A DNA stretch of 64,000 nt, taken from Impatiens glandulifera (taxonomy: Eukaryota; Streptophyta; Magnoliopsida; Ericales; Balsaminaceae). The first letter of the stretch is position 1. Each line of letters begins with the position of its first letter. The stretch covers positions 25,773,710-25,837,709 of the forward strand of contig NC_061863.1 of the NCBI RefSeq assembly GCF_907164915.1, given 5' to 3'. This document shows, piece by piece, positions 1 through 9,144 of the stretch. The notes under the pieces are model-generated. The model had not been told where the DNA came from. It saw only the letters and a program-made list of their open reading frames with translations, and made no database searches. Position numbers and translations under genes: made by a program.

Positions 1-344
1 GATGTGAGTCATAGGCCTGGACGGTGAAAGATATCGTATCTTCACGTCTTTTGAGGTATGACCGTTTTACTTTGAAAAGGTAGTTTTTCAGAACAGATAA
101 GTTTTAAACACAGATAATTATTCCATTTTTGTTTGGAGGTCAAATAATCCGAAGTAAACTATTTCCAAACCGGTTGGTTTTCAGTCATTCGTTCCGATGC
201 GGTTAATTGGTGCATGCACTAAGTAACCGGTCGGTTTACACTAACTGATAGACGAAGCGGTTCTTCCATAGATACCTTGGTGAATTTGGAATCCGACAGT
301 TTAGGAGGAACTACCGGTTTTGTCTGTCCGAACCGATTTCCCTT
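1..344 (-). other. Start of the post-pol region of element A
   Basis: There is no open frame of note. The sequence is homologous to bases 14404-14757 of element B, the spacer between pol and the first accessory ORF; both share, for example, the stretch around 'gatatc...cttcacgtctttt'. This implies that element A also continues with a long post-pol region to the left of the window. Confidence 0.7.
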
Positions 345-3300
345 TTAAGCATTTTTAGGGATAAACTGACTAATATCGGTTAAACCAAGTGTGAGTCTGA
401 ATTGAGAAAACTTAGCTTCTTGCAGAGGCTTTGTGAAGATATCGGCTACTTGTTGTTCTGTTGATACGTATTCCAGTCGGATATGCTTCAGCATGACATG
501 TTCCTGGATGAAGTGGTGCCTTATGTCAATGTGCTTGGTTATAGAGTGTAAAAACGGATTGTATGTAATTGCTATGGCACTTGTATTATCGCAGAATATC
601 GGAGACTCTTCGATTGTGATACTGAAATCCTTCAGTTGTTGTTGGATCCATAGAAGTTGTGAACAACAACTTCCGGCTTCCAGATATTCAGCTTCAGCGG
701 TTGATGTGGCCACCGATGTCTGTTTCTTGTTGTGCCATGAAACAAGCTGATCACCTAGGAATTGGCATGTTCCGCTGGTGCTTTTTCTATCAACCTTGCA
801 ACCTGCATAGTCTGCATCTGAGTAACTTGTGAGGTTGAAAGATGAGTCCTTTGGATACCACAGACCAACTTCAGGAGTTCCTTTTATGTATTTCAGGATT
901 CGCTTTGCGGCTGTGTAGTGAGACTGTTTTGGATTAGCCTGAAATCTCCCGCACACATCGACCGCAAATAGTATATCCGGTCTACTTGTTGTTAGATATA
1001 GGAGAGAACCGATGATTCCTCGGTAAGCAGTCAGGTCTACTGATTGACCGTCATCATCCTTGTCCAATTTGACCGATGAGCTCATTGGAGTAGCGGCTGA
1101 GGAGCACGTGTCCATCCCAAATTTCTTTAGAAGTTCCTTAGTATACTTGGGTTGACTTATGAAAGTTCCTTCTTCGAGTTGCTTAACCTGAAGACCTAGG
1201 AAGAAGCTTAATTCTCCCATCATACTCATTTCAAATTTGTTAGTCATCAAGGTTGAGAATTTATCACATAACTTAGGATCGGTTGAACCGAAAATAATAT
1301 CATCTACATATATTTGAACAAGTAGGATATGTTCCTTTTTCTCAAATTTAAAAAGTGTTTTGTCCACCGAACCGATGGTGAAATCATGTTTTAGCAGAAA
1401 TGCGGTTAATGTGTCATACATGGCTCTAGGAGCTTGCTTTAAACCGTATAAAGCTTTGTTTAGGCGGTATACATGGTTGGGCAGTTCAGCATTTTTAAAA
1501 CCGGGTGGTTATTCAACATATACTTCTTCACGTAGGTCACCATTTAAAAATGCACTTTTAACATCCATTTGAAAAACCTTAAAATTTTTGAATGCAACAA
1601 AAGCTAGAAAAATCCTAATAGCTTCAATCCTAGATACAGGGGCAAATGATTCTTCAAAATCAATGCCTTCTTCCTGTTTATATCCTTGTGCCACTAATCT
1701 GGCTTTGTTCCTCGTGACCAAATCGTCTTCATTGAGTTTGTTTCTAAATATCCATCTTGTTCCTATGACCGATTGATCTTTCGGTCTAGGGACTAAGTAC
1801 CAGACTTTGTTACTCTCAAACTGGTTTAACTCTTCTTGCATTCCCAAGATCCAATGCGGATCTGACAATGCTTCATCTATTCTTTTCGGCTCAATCTAAG
1901 ATATAAAGGCGGAATTGAAGTATTCCTCCAGGATTTGTCGCCTAGTTCGAACGGGTTTTGAAGGGTCACCTATAATCAGCTCAGGAGGATGATTTGTGTT
2001 CCTTTTGAGATTCGGTTCAGGAGCGTCTACCAAATCACCGTTTACTTGATCAAGGCTAGACGTATCGGTAGGTTTAACAGGAGTGTCAGACCGACCGATT
2101 TCCTTAGTTTGAACCAAGGTGTCAGCTTCCTGCCGTATGACAGCTTGATCCGGCTGGGTTTCATTATTACCCATTTGGTCATGGACAAACCGTCTGAAAA
2201 CCGGAAGCTCATCTTCACTATCAGAATGGATATTATTGTTTTCAAATCTGTTGTGTAGATCAAAGGATGATGCGGTGTTGCTTTCAACCGATTCATCGAA
2301 AACGACATGAAGTGATTCCTCCACGGTTAAAGTTCTAGTGTTATATACTCTATATGCTTTACTCACTACTGAGTAACCGAGCATGAACCCAATATCGGAT
2401 TTTGCATCGAAAGCGGATAGATAGGTTTTGCCATTTATGTGAATGTAACATTTACAACCGAAAATCTTAAGGTACTTAAGGTTAGGAGTCCTATCAAAGT
2501 ATACCTCATATAATGTTTTGTTGTGAAACTTGTTAATCAGAGACCGGTTTTGTGTGTGACATGCAGTATTGATAGCCTCAGCACAGAATTTCTGAGCGAT
2601 ACCCGAATCGGCTATCATGGACCTTGCGACTTCTTTGAGAGTTCGGTTTCTTCTCTCGGTCAGGCCGTTCTGTTGAGGAGTCCTAGCACTAGACAACTCG
2701 TGTCTAATACCGGATTCATCAAGGAATGCATTTAGAGTACTATTTGTGAATTCGGTTCCTCTATCACTCCTAATACTATTAATGCGTGTTGATTTTTCAT
2801 TTTGCAAACATTTAAGTAGTGTAATCAAATTTGATGCGGTTTCACGTTTGGATGGCAAGAATATTACCTATGTGTACCTAGAATAATCATCAACAACTAC
2901 CATAGTGTAAAGCATGCCTCCTAGACTGACGACCCTAATTGGTCCAAATAAATCCATGTGAAGAAGATCCAAGCATCGGTTAGATTGAATGTGTCCTTTA
3001 ATCTTAAAAGTTGACTTAGTTTGTTTACCCATTTGACATGCTGAACAGATCTTATCCTTATTAAATACTATATCAGGAATTCCTTCAACTAACTTTTTAC
3101 CGCGGATATACTTTAAGGTTTTCAGGTTTTAGTGGTTTAACCTCTTATGCCACAGCCAGGTTTGATCGGTTTTAGCTACCATGCAAACAGGATACTCTAC
3201 TTTGTTTTTCCAATCTACCTTGTAAATATTTCCTAGCCTATTTCCGGTTAGCAGTATGATGCCTTGAGAGTTTTTAACTAAGCATGCATGTTTCAGAAAT

Positions 3301-3626
3301 TCTACAGTGTATCCAGCATCACACATCTGGCTAATGCTTAACAGGTTAAAATGTAGGTTTTTAACTAAAAGTACATTATCAATTGTTAAGTTACCATGGA
3401 AAATCTTACCATTGCCCACGGTTCTACCTTTTGAGTTGTCACCAAAAGTAGTCATTGCACCGGTTTCTATTCTGATGTCGGTTAGAAGATTATTATTTCC
3501 AGTCATGTGTCTGGAGCAACCGCTATCCAGGTACCATTCAGAGTTTCCTAGCCGTTTCTTCATATCCTGCAAAATGTACATATTTACAACTATTTGGTAC
3601 CCACATTTACTTGGGTCCACAAGAGA
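345..3626 (-). pseudogene. Copia pol of element A (PR-IN-RT-RNaseH), four nonsense codons
   Basis: One reading frame carries all pol domains in copia order. The protease has the D-S-G-C-S active site near 3525. An HHCC integrase zinc finger is followed by the integrase core, with the SDRGTEFTNS motif near 2760. The reverse transcriptase has Y-V-D-D near 1300, and RNase H has SDADYAG, STAEAEY and CDNTSAI. In-frame stops lie at 3129-3131 (TAA), 2868-2870 (TAG, where element B has Trp), 1896-1898 (TAG, Gln in B) and 1509-1511 (TAA, Gln in B). A Trp conserved in B is Met at about 1421. No indel is apparent. Products would be truncated before the integrase core, so this copy cannot move on its own. 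The frame overlaps the 3' end of gag by 20 bases in +1 phase and has no ATG at its start. Confidence 0.92.
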
Positions 3627-5379
3627 TTAGTCCCTTAGGTATCCAGACTTTGACGAATCGAACAGCTTTCCCAGTTAAGGTTTTAACTAATTTTCTTGCA
3701 CTCGGTTTAGAGTCTTTCTGCTTTCCTAAGAAGGCCTTATGTGGGGATGATCTTTGGTTTGTCCTATGCGGTTGTGAGTTGGCTTGCCTATTTTTGAACC
3801 GGTTGGCTTTCCTTTTCTCAGGATGAAGCCATTTTTCAGAATCAGTTGGACCTACATAGATTAGTTTGTCTTTCGGATATGAGGCACTTAATTCCTCTTC
3901 AACGGTTAAGGAACTTCTGAAAAAACTTACAAAGGGGAGTTTATCCTTTGTGAGCCTCATTTTGTCGAAGTGTTTCCGGTTGTTGGATATGTTGTTTTTG
4001 TATCCTAGACCAAACATGCACTTAGGGTGTCTTTTATAACTACACATTCTGTTTACCATTTCACTGGATCTTTTCCATGCGGCCATTCGATACTGGATTC
4101 GGGCATTTTCCTCCTCGGTCAACTCTTGAACTGACTCCTTGAGCTGTTCGGTCTCAGAGGATAGTTCAAGTGCTGCCTCAGTTTCCAGGGTTTCATCAGG
4201 TTGTATGGTCTTTGGTTCGGTCAAGGTAGGTGCTATGGGGTCGGTTCTAAAGTTGAGTTGAGTAGGTAGTAATGTTAATAGGTTCTTATACTCTGCTACC
4301 ATATCATTTAGCGCATTAAATAACTCATCTTTAGTAAATTCTTTACAAGGAGAGTCAAATACCTGTTCCTCGTTTGCCATGAGACATGTGAGTTCATCAT
4401 CACTGTCACTGTGAGCCCATAGACTTCCTCCATCATCGGCTATCAGTGCTTTCTGAACTTCACTTCCTTCACCGGTTTGTTGATAATTGTTTCGGTTATT
4501 CTGATCGTCCGGTTTCCGGTCATCTCGTCTTGGTTTTCTACATTCCCACCTGAAATGTCCCAAACAATTGCAGTTATAACATCTAACATTAGATTTATCA
4601 CCGTAGTTATAGTTGTTGTTTGTCGGTTGGCTTCTCTTCATGAATCTCCCAAATTTTTGTGCAAGCATTGCCATGGCATCCTCGGTGAACTGTTCAGCGG
4701 TTCTGATCGGTGCAGGAGCAACCGGTTCTATGGATGTGACCAATGCCCTGGTTGAGGTTGAGGCTGAGACTTCTTCTTCAGTCCTAGATCTCATTTCAAA
4801 CTCATATGCCTTAAGATCTTCGAATACATCGTGTAGCTTCATCTTGCTTAGGCAGTTTGATTCCCTCATCACCATTGTCTTTATGTCCCATGCACTTGGA
4901 AGGGATCTCAGCGCTTTTATGATGACTTCCTTGTTGTCATACTTCTTGCCAAGAGTTGACAACTCGTCTATCACTCCTGTGAGCCGGTCACTGTATTCCA
5001 TCATTGTTTCTCCCGGTCTCATCTTGATGTTTTCAAACTTATGGGTAGCCACCATTATCTTGTTTTCCTTTGTTCTTTCATTTCCCTCATGAATCTGAAT
5101 CACCGCTTCCCATATTTCCTTTGCGGTTTTGTAATCTCTGAGCTTGCAAAACGTGTTTCTGTCCAAACCGTTAGAGATGCAGTTTCTGGCATGGTTATCC
5201 AGATTGTTTCTTCTCCTATCTTCAGTTGTCCAATCATTTCTGTCTTTATCAATTATTATCGGTCCTTCAGTCAGAATGAACTGCATCTCGTCATCCATGG
5301 TGATTAAATGCAGGTACATGCGTGCCTTCCAGTTGGCAAAGTCGTCACATTCTAGCATTGGGGTCCTATCAAACGACAT
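3607..5379 (-). CDS. gag: Copia gag of element A (intact, 590 aa)
   Basis: This is a structural capsid/nucleocapsid polyprotein of a copia element. The ATG at 5377-5379 lies only about 39 bases after the LTR. Residues 1-200 form a UBN2/copia-type gag domain (W-K-A-R-M near residue 18, then motifs such as TAKEIWEAVIQ, KIMVATHKFE and LRSLPSAWDIKT). A CX2CX4HX4C zinc knuckle (CYNCNCLGHFRWEC) lies near residue 268, followed by a basic patch and an acidic SDSDDE stretch. The C-terminal third is Lys/Arg rich. The frame is fully open, while the pol of the same element has four stops. The stop at 3607-3609 lies within the gag/pol overlap. It is expected to assemble cytoplasmic virus-like particles; whether it is expressed is unknown. 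Confidence 0.9.
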   Translation of the reverse strand: MSFDRTPMLECDDFANWKARMYLHLITMDDEMQFILTEGPIIIDKDRNDWTTEDRRRNNLDNHARNCISNGLDRNTFCKLRDYKTAKEIWEAVIQIHEGNERTKENKIMVATHKFENIKMRPGETMMEYSDRLTGVIDELSTLGKKYDNKEVIIKALRSLPSAWDIKTMVMRESNCLSKMKLHDVFEDLKAYEFEMRSRTEEEVSASTSTRALVTSIEPVAPAPIRTAEQFTEDAMAMLAQKFGRFMKRSQPTNNNYNYGDKSNVRCYNCNCLGHFRWECRKPRRDDRKPDDQNNRNNYQQTGEGSEVQKALIADDGGSLWAHSDSDDELTCLMANEEQVFDSPCKEFTKDELFNALNDMVAEYKNLLTLLPTQLNFRTDPIAPTLTEPKTIQPDETLETEAALELSSETEQLKESVQELTEEENARIQYRMAAWKRSSEMVNRMCSYKRHPKCMFGLGYKNNISNNRKHFDKMRLTKDKLPFVSFFRSSLTVEEELSASYPKDKLIYVGPTDSEKWLHPEKRKANRFKNRQANSQPHRTNQRSSPHKAFLGKQKDSKPSARKLVKTLTGKAVRFVKVWIPKGLISCGPK

Positions 5380-5404
5380 GCTTGCTTGAGTATTGAAACT
5401 AACT

Positions 5405-5416
5405 GCTCTGATACCA
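5405..5416 (-). other. Primer binding site of element A
   Basis: On the - strand this reads TGGTATCAGAGC, two bases after the LTR end. That is the usual complement of the 3' end of initiator tRNA-Met used by plant copia elements. Confidence 0.9.
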
Positions 5417-5418
5417 AT

Positions 5419-6598
5419 TGTTAAGATCTAGGTCGCGGCTGGCGAATCGGGGTTGGCCGGTTAACGCGTCTCAGTCAAAGGTGGTGATTAATCCGGTTAG
5501 CGATTAATATATGGGTTTCAATACTACACAAACTGTCACAAACCCTTGAACCGAGTTCAAGCGCGGAAGTGGTTTGTTTCAGGTTGAAGCAGCACACACG
5601 CTGGAAAGATTGAACCGGATTTGAATAAGATAGGTTTGGAGTTTGCTGGGTCGGTTTTGCAACTCAGTAAGTTGGTTTAGATGGTGTTGAATCGGTTAGA
5701 ATGTGGAACCGGCAGAAAGTAAATAACAAGACAGGTTTTTATGGATGTTCGGAGATGAAACTCCTACGTCACCCCTTCCTCTCGAAACCGCGAGAAGGAT
5801 ATTCACTAAGGAATACACACACAATCCGATCGAGACTTATTTCCTGCTCGATAACACCCGTACAATTTTAACCGAAATTGTAAATACACACTTGATCTCT
5901 TAATCTTAGAGAGATGAAACACAGTTTTTGACTTAGGTTGTAAAAAATTCTCAGAACTTGTGACCGCATTTATTCATCTTCAGCTCCTTCTTTTATAGGT
6001 GAAATGTGCCAACGATCACATTTCATTTCCTTGAATCTGATTGGTTGAGCAGAGGTTCAGTGATTCAGACCTGGCGGTCTAGTCTTCAGACCTGGCGGTC
6101 TAGTCTTCCAATGTGTAGGTCAAACCGGCTAGGTTTGTCTTTTACTCAATATGGCAACTGTCGGTTGGACAGTTGCCTGTACCTGGAAGATTGCATTTTT
6201 GATTTATCCTGAAGTAGAAAGATCTTGTAGGACGGTCTTCTGCAGCCTGCTGACTGTCCTCAGACTTGTATGAATATGGCAATATTAAGTCTGTTCCTAC
6301 GGTATCATCCTCAACAGATACTCGAAGTATCTATTTGTACTAGTCGGTTGTTTATGTAAATCGGATGACTTCTAGTTTTTCCGTAGCTTCTGATTGACCG
6401 ACTGTTCAATGATTTTGGCCTTCTGATTTGACCGATCTTGTCTTTCTTGTTCGGTCAGGTTTTTGGTCGGTTTGATTGCTTGACCGGTTGAGTTTCTTAA
6501 CCGGTTGAATAATTTGACCGGTTGAATTCTTTACCTATTCCTGCACAAGAGATTTGTTTTTGTTAAGTTTTATTTAACCGGTCTAATTTTATCTAACA
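5419..6598 (-). repeat. 5' LTR of element A (1180 bp)
   Basis: In + strand orientation the LTR begins TGTTAAGATC and ends ATCTAACA, giving TGTTA/TAACA inverted ends. A TATA-like box (minus strand CTATAAAAGAAG, about 5988-5999) marks the probable promoter. Upstream of it lie two copies of a near palindrome (AGACCTGGCGGTCT) and, near the outer end, several AACCGGTT motifs. It is clearly related to, but well diverged from, the LTRs of element B. Confidence 0.9.
6067..6101 (-). promoter_or_regulatory. Two tandem palindromes in U3 of LTR A
   Basis: AGACCTGGCGGTCT occurs at 6067-6080 and 6088-6101, 21 bases apart, just upstream (in element orientation) of the LTR TATA box. Element B has four related copies in the same place. 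Confidence 0.5.
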
Positions 6599-6904
6599 GA
6601 AAGGTATGAATGTTACCATATCATCAAATAAGACATTAAGAGACAAAGGTATCTTATATTGCACACTTGTTTAAGGACAAGTGGGAGATTGAAGGAATTG
6701 TGTCCTTTAATTTAATGTGCAATGACTAAACTTGGATAGGACAAATTAACAGATATAATTTAATCCGATTATTTTAGGAGTCGTAGTGCTTTGCTAGAAG
6801 CCAACTACGATTAATGGTGTTAAACCTATAACTATTATAATCGGGTCTATGAGGTCACACACTTAGAGTTGACCGACTAGATAAACAAGAAAGATGGTTA
6901 ATTA

Positions 6905-7165
6905 TTAATACATATTAGATATTATTAATAATAAGAAATATTATTTATTTGTGAAATAAAATAATATATAATTAATACATATTAGATATTATTAATAATA
7001 AGAAATATTATTTATTTGTGAAATAAAATAATATATAATTAATAGTTAATTATGGAGTTAAGATTGTGAAATAAAATAATATCTAATTAATACATATTAG
7101 ATATTATTAATAATAAGAAATATTATTTTATTTGTGAAATAAAATAATATATAATTAATGGTTAA
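6905..7165. repeat. AT-rich direct repeats, about 67-bp unit, three copies
   Basis: A unit containing TAATACATATTAGATATT and a GTGAAATAAAATAATAT segment recurs with the same base at 6911, 6978 and 7093. The first two copies are exactly 67 bp apart; the third follows after a partial unit. They lie inside the copia LTR split by element B. Confidence 0.85.
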
Positions 7166-7473
7166 TTATGGAATTTTATTTAATACAAAAGGATTCACTT
7201 ATTTGCAAGAAAACGGAAGTGAATAGAGAGAGAATTGTTCATCTTTTAAAACGGCTTTTGCTATATTACGGTGAGAACTCTAAGAGGAAGAAATCATCTT
7301 TTAATCTAGCAATTGGATTGCTTCCCCTTTGTCTTTTTCGTCCTAGCAGTCGAAAATAAAGAGATCTAGTTGGGCTCGTGTGGACCAAGTAGAGGAGCAA
7401 CATGTGGGGCTCTCGACTATTCATTACTACCAGATCTGATCCGGTTCACGCATCAAAGGTATATTTCTATAAA

Positions 7474-7478
7474 CTATA
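7474..7478. repeat. Target-site duplication of element B, left copy (CTATA)
   Basis: CTATA immediately precedes the LTR start TGTTAGGATC at 7479. The identical CTATA follows the other LTR at 21174-21178. Confidence 0.9.
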
Positions 7479-8802
7479 TGTTAGGATCTAGGTCGCCGCT
7501 AGAGGACCGGGGGTTGGACCGGTTAGCGCGTCTCACTCAAAGGGTTGGTGATTAATCCTGTTAGAGATTAACATCGGGGTTTCAATACTACACAAACTGT
7601 CACAAACCCTTGAACCAGGTTCAAGCCGGGAAGAGGTTTCTTTCAGGTTGAAGCAGCACACTAGTATGATAGGTAGAACCGGTTTCGGATGATGAAGGTT
7701 TGAGAAATTGATGGGTCGGTTTTTGTAACCTGGCGGTCCGGTTTGAATAAAGTTAGATAGGTTAGAGCGGTATCAATCGGTTAGAAAATGGAACCGGCAG
7801 AAAGTAAGTAACGAGACAAATTTTATGGATGTTCGGAGATAAAGCTCCTACGTAACCCCTTCCTCTCGAAACCGCGAGAAGGATATTCACTAAGGAATAC
7901 AAATACAATCCGATCGAGACTTATTTCCTACTCGATAACACTCTTACAATTTACACCGAAATTGTAAAATACACACTTCAACTTTAGCGCTTAGGCTTTT
8001 TCTAGAAAGAGAACACGATCTTATCACTTGTAAATTAATTGCTTGCTGTGTTACTTGTGTCCCTTATGTCTCACTTGTCCCACGTATGTCCCGCATTTAC
8101 TCTTCTTCAACTGCCCTTTTTATAGATGAAATATGCCAACGGTCATATTTCACTTCCTTGAATCTGATTGGCTGAGCAGAGGTTCAGAGGTTCAGTGATT
8201 CAGACCCTGCGGTCACCTTTTCAGACCTGATGGTCAATCTCAGATCTGGCGGTCAATCTCAGACCTGGCGGTCTGTTCTTCCGGTGTGTAAGACAAACCT
8301 GCTAGGTTTGTCTTTTACTCAATGTGGACACTGTCTGTTAAACAATTGTCTGTACTTGGAAGATCTCCTTTCTCACTTATCCTGGAGTGGAAAGATCCTG
8401 TAGGACTGTCTTCTGCAGCCTGCAGACTTTCCTCAGACTTGTATGGATATGGAAGTGTTCAGTCTGTTCCTTTGGTATCATTCTCAAAAGATACCCAAAT
8501 TGTCTTCTTGTACTTGGTCGGTCATTTGACTTTAACCGGATGCCTTCCGGTGTGAGTGGTTTAACCGGACAACTTCCGGTTATTCCTCTGCCTTGTGGCT
8601 GATCGGCTGTCTGATGTTTCCGGTTTTAAGCTTTGGCCGATCCTTTCTTTGTGCGGTGATGTTCCAAATGTTCCTGGTCGGTTTAGTGACTTGACCGGCT
8701 AGTTTTCTTAACCGGTTTATTTGTTTGACCGGTTCGGTTCCTTGTTCCTGCATGGAAAGTTTATTTGTTAAGTTCTGTGAACCGGTCCAATTTTATCTAA
8801 CA
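7479..8802 (-). repeat. 3' LTR of element B (1324 bp)
   Basis: In + orientation it starts TGTTAGGATC and ends TATCTAACA. It is near-identical to 19858-21173, with an extra 8 bp near 8158. It contains the TATA region (minus TATAAAAAGGGCAG near 8113-8125), four AGACC-type palindromes near 8198-8272 and clustered CCGGTT motifs near the outer U3 end. Confidence 0.95.
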
Positions 8803-9144
8803 ATTTCTCCCTTTTTGATTATTTTATTTAAAATTATCAAAACCATGTAAGTTTGCAAACGTAGGCCGGTTCTTTCTTTTGACCGGATTTTTGAAACTGA
8901 CTTGGGAGAATTTTTCGAAAAATTCGGAAAAATTTTGAGAAAAGTTTTGGAAAAGTCTTATCTTTTTATCTTATCAATTTCTCCCTTTTTGATTATTTTA
9001 TTTAAAATTATCAAAACCATGTAGAAATGCAAGTGTAGGCCGGTTTCAAAAATAAATTTATATATATATATAAGATAGATAACCGAAAATAGAAAATATT
9101 ATATAGAAACACTAAGGTAAGCATAATTAAAAGAAAGGGAGCCC
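8803..9144 (-). other. 3' internal end of element B with two polypurine tracts
   Basis: Directly against the LTR the - strand reads AATCAAAAAGGGAGAAAT (8803-8820), a polypurine tract for plus-strand priming. The same tract with about 50 bp of flank recurs at about 8975-9030. Between and beyond them is AT-rich non-coding sequence, including a (TA)n run near 9059-9072. Repeated tracts in this position are described for Sireviruses. Confidence 0.8.

Larger units (their letters stand above)
1..6598 (-). mobile_element. Copia retrotransposon A (Sirevirus-like), 3' end outside window
   Basis: The element is read on the - strand. The 5' LTR (5419-6598) is followed by a tRNA-Met-type primer binding site, a gag frame (5379-3607), a pol frame in +1 relative to gag (3626-345) and the start of the post-pol region (344-1). 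Its 3' LTR lies before base 1. Gag and pol align along their whole length with element B (14758-19818). Gag is open, but pol carries four in-frame stop codons and no visible frameshift. Sirevirus affinity is inferred from the gag type, the acidic Asp-Ser-Asp stretch after the zinc knuckle and, in sister element B, a long post-pol region with repeated polypurine tracts. The base after the LTR starts GAAAG, a possible target duplication that cannot be checked here. Confidence 0.9.
6599..7478 (+). mobile_element. 3' end of an older + strand copia element (left part, split by element B)
   Basis: Bases 6599-6689 look like the internal 3' end, finishing in a polypurine tract (AAGTGGGAGAT). A terminal repeat then starts at about 6690 (TGAAGGAATTGTGTCC) and runs to 7478, where element B is inserted; it resumes at 21174. 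Element A sits directly to the left, inside the internal part of the same older element. Short open frames here have no recognisable product and are ignored. The exact LTR ends are not certain. Confidence 0.6.
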
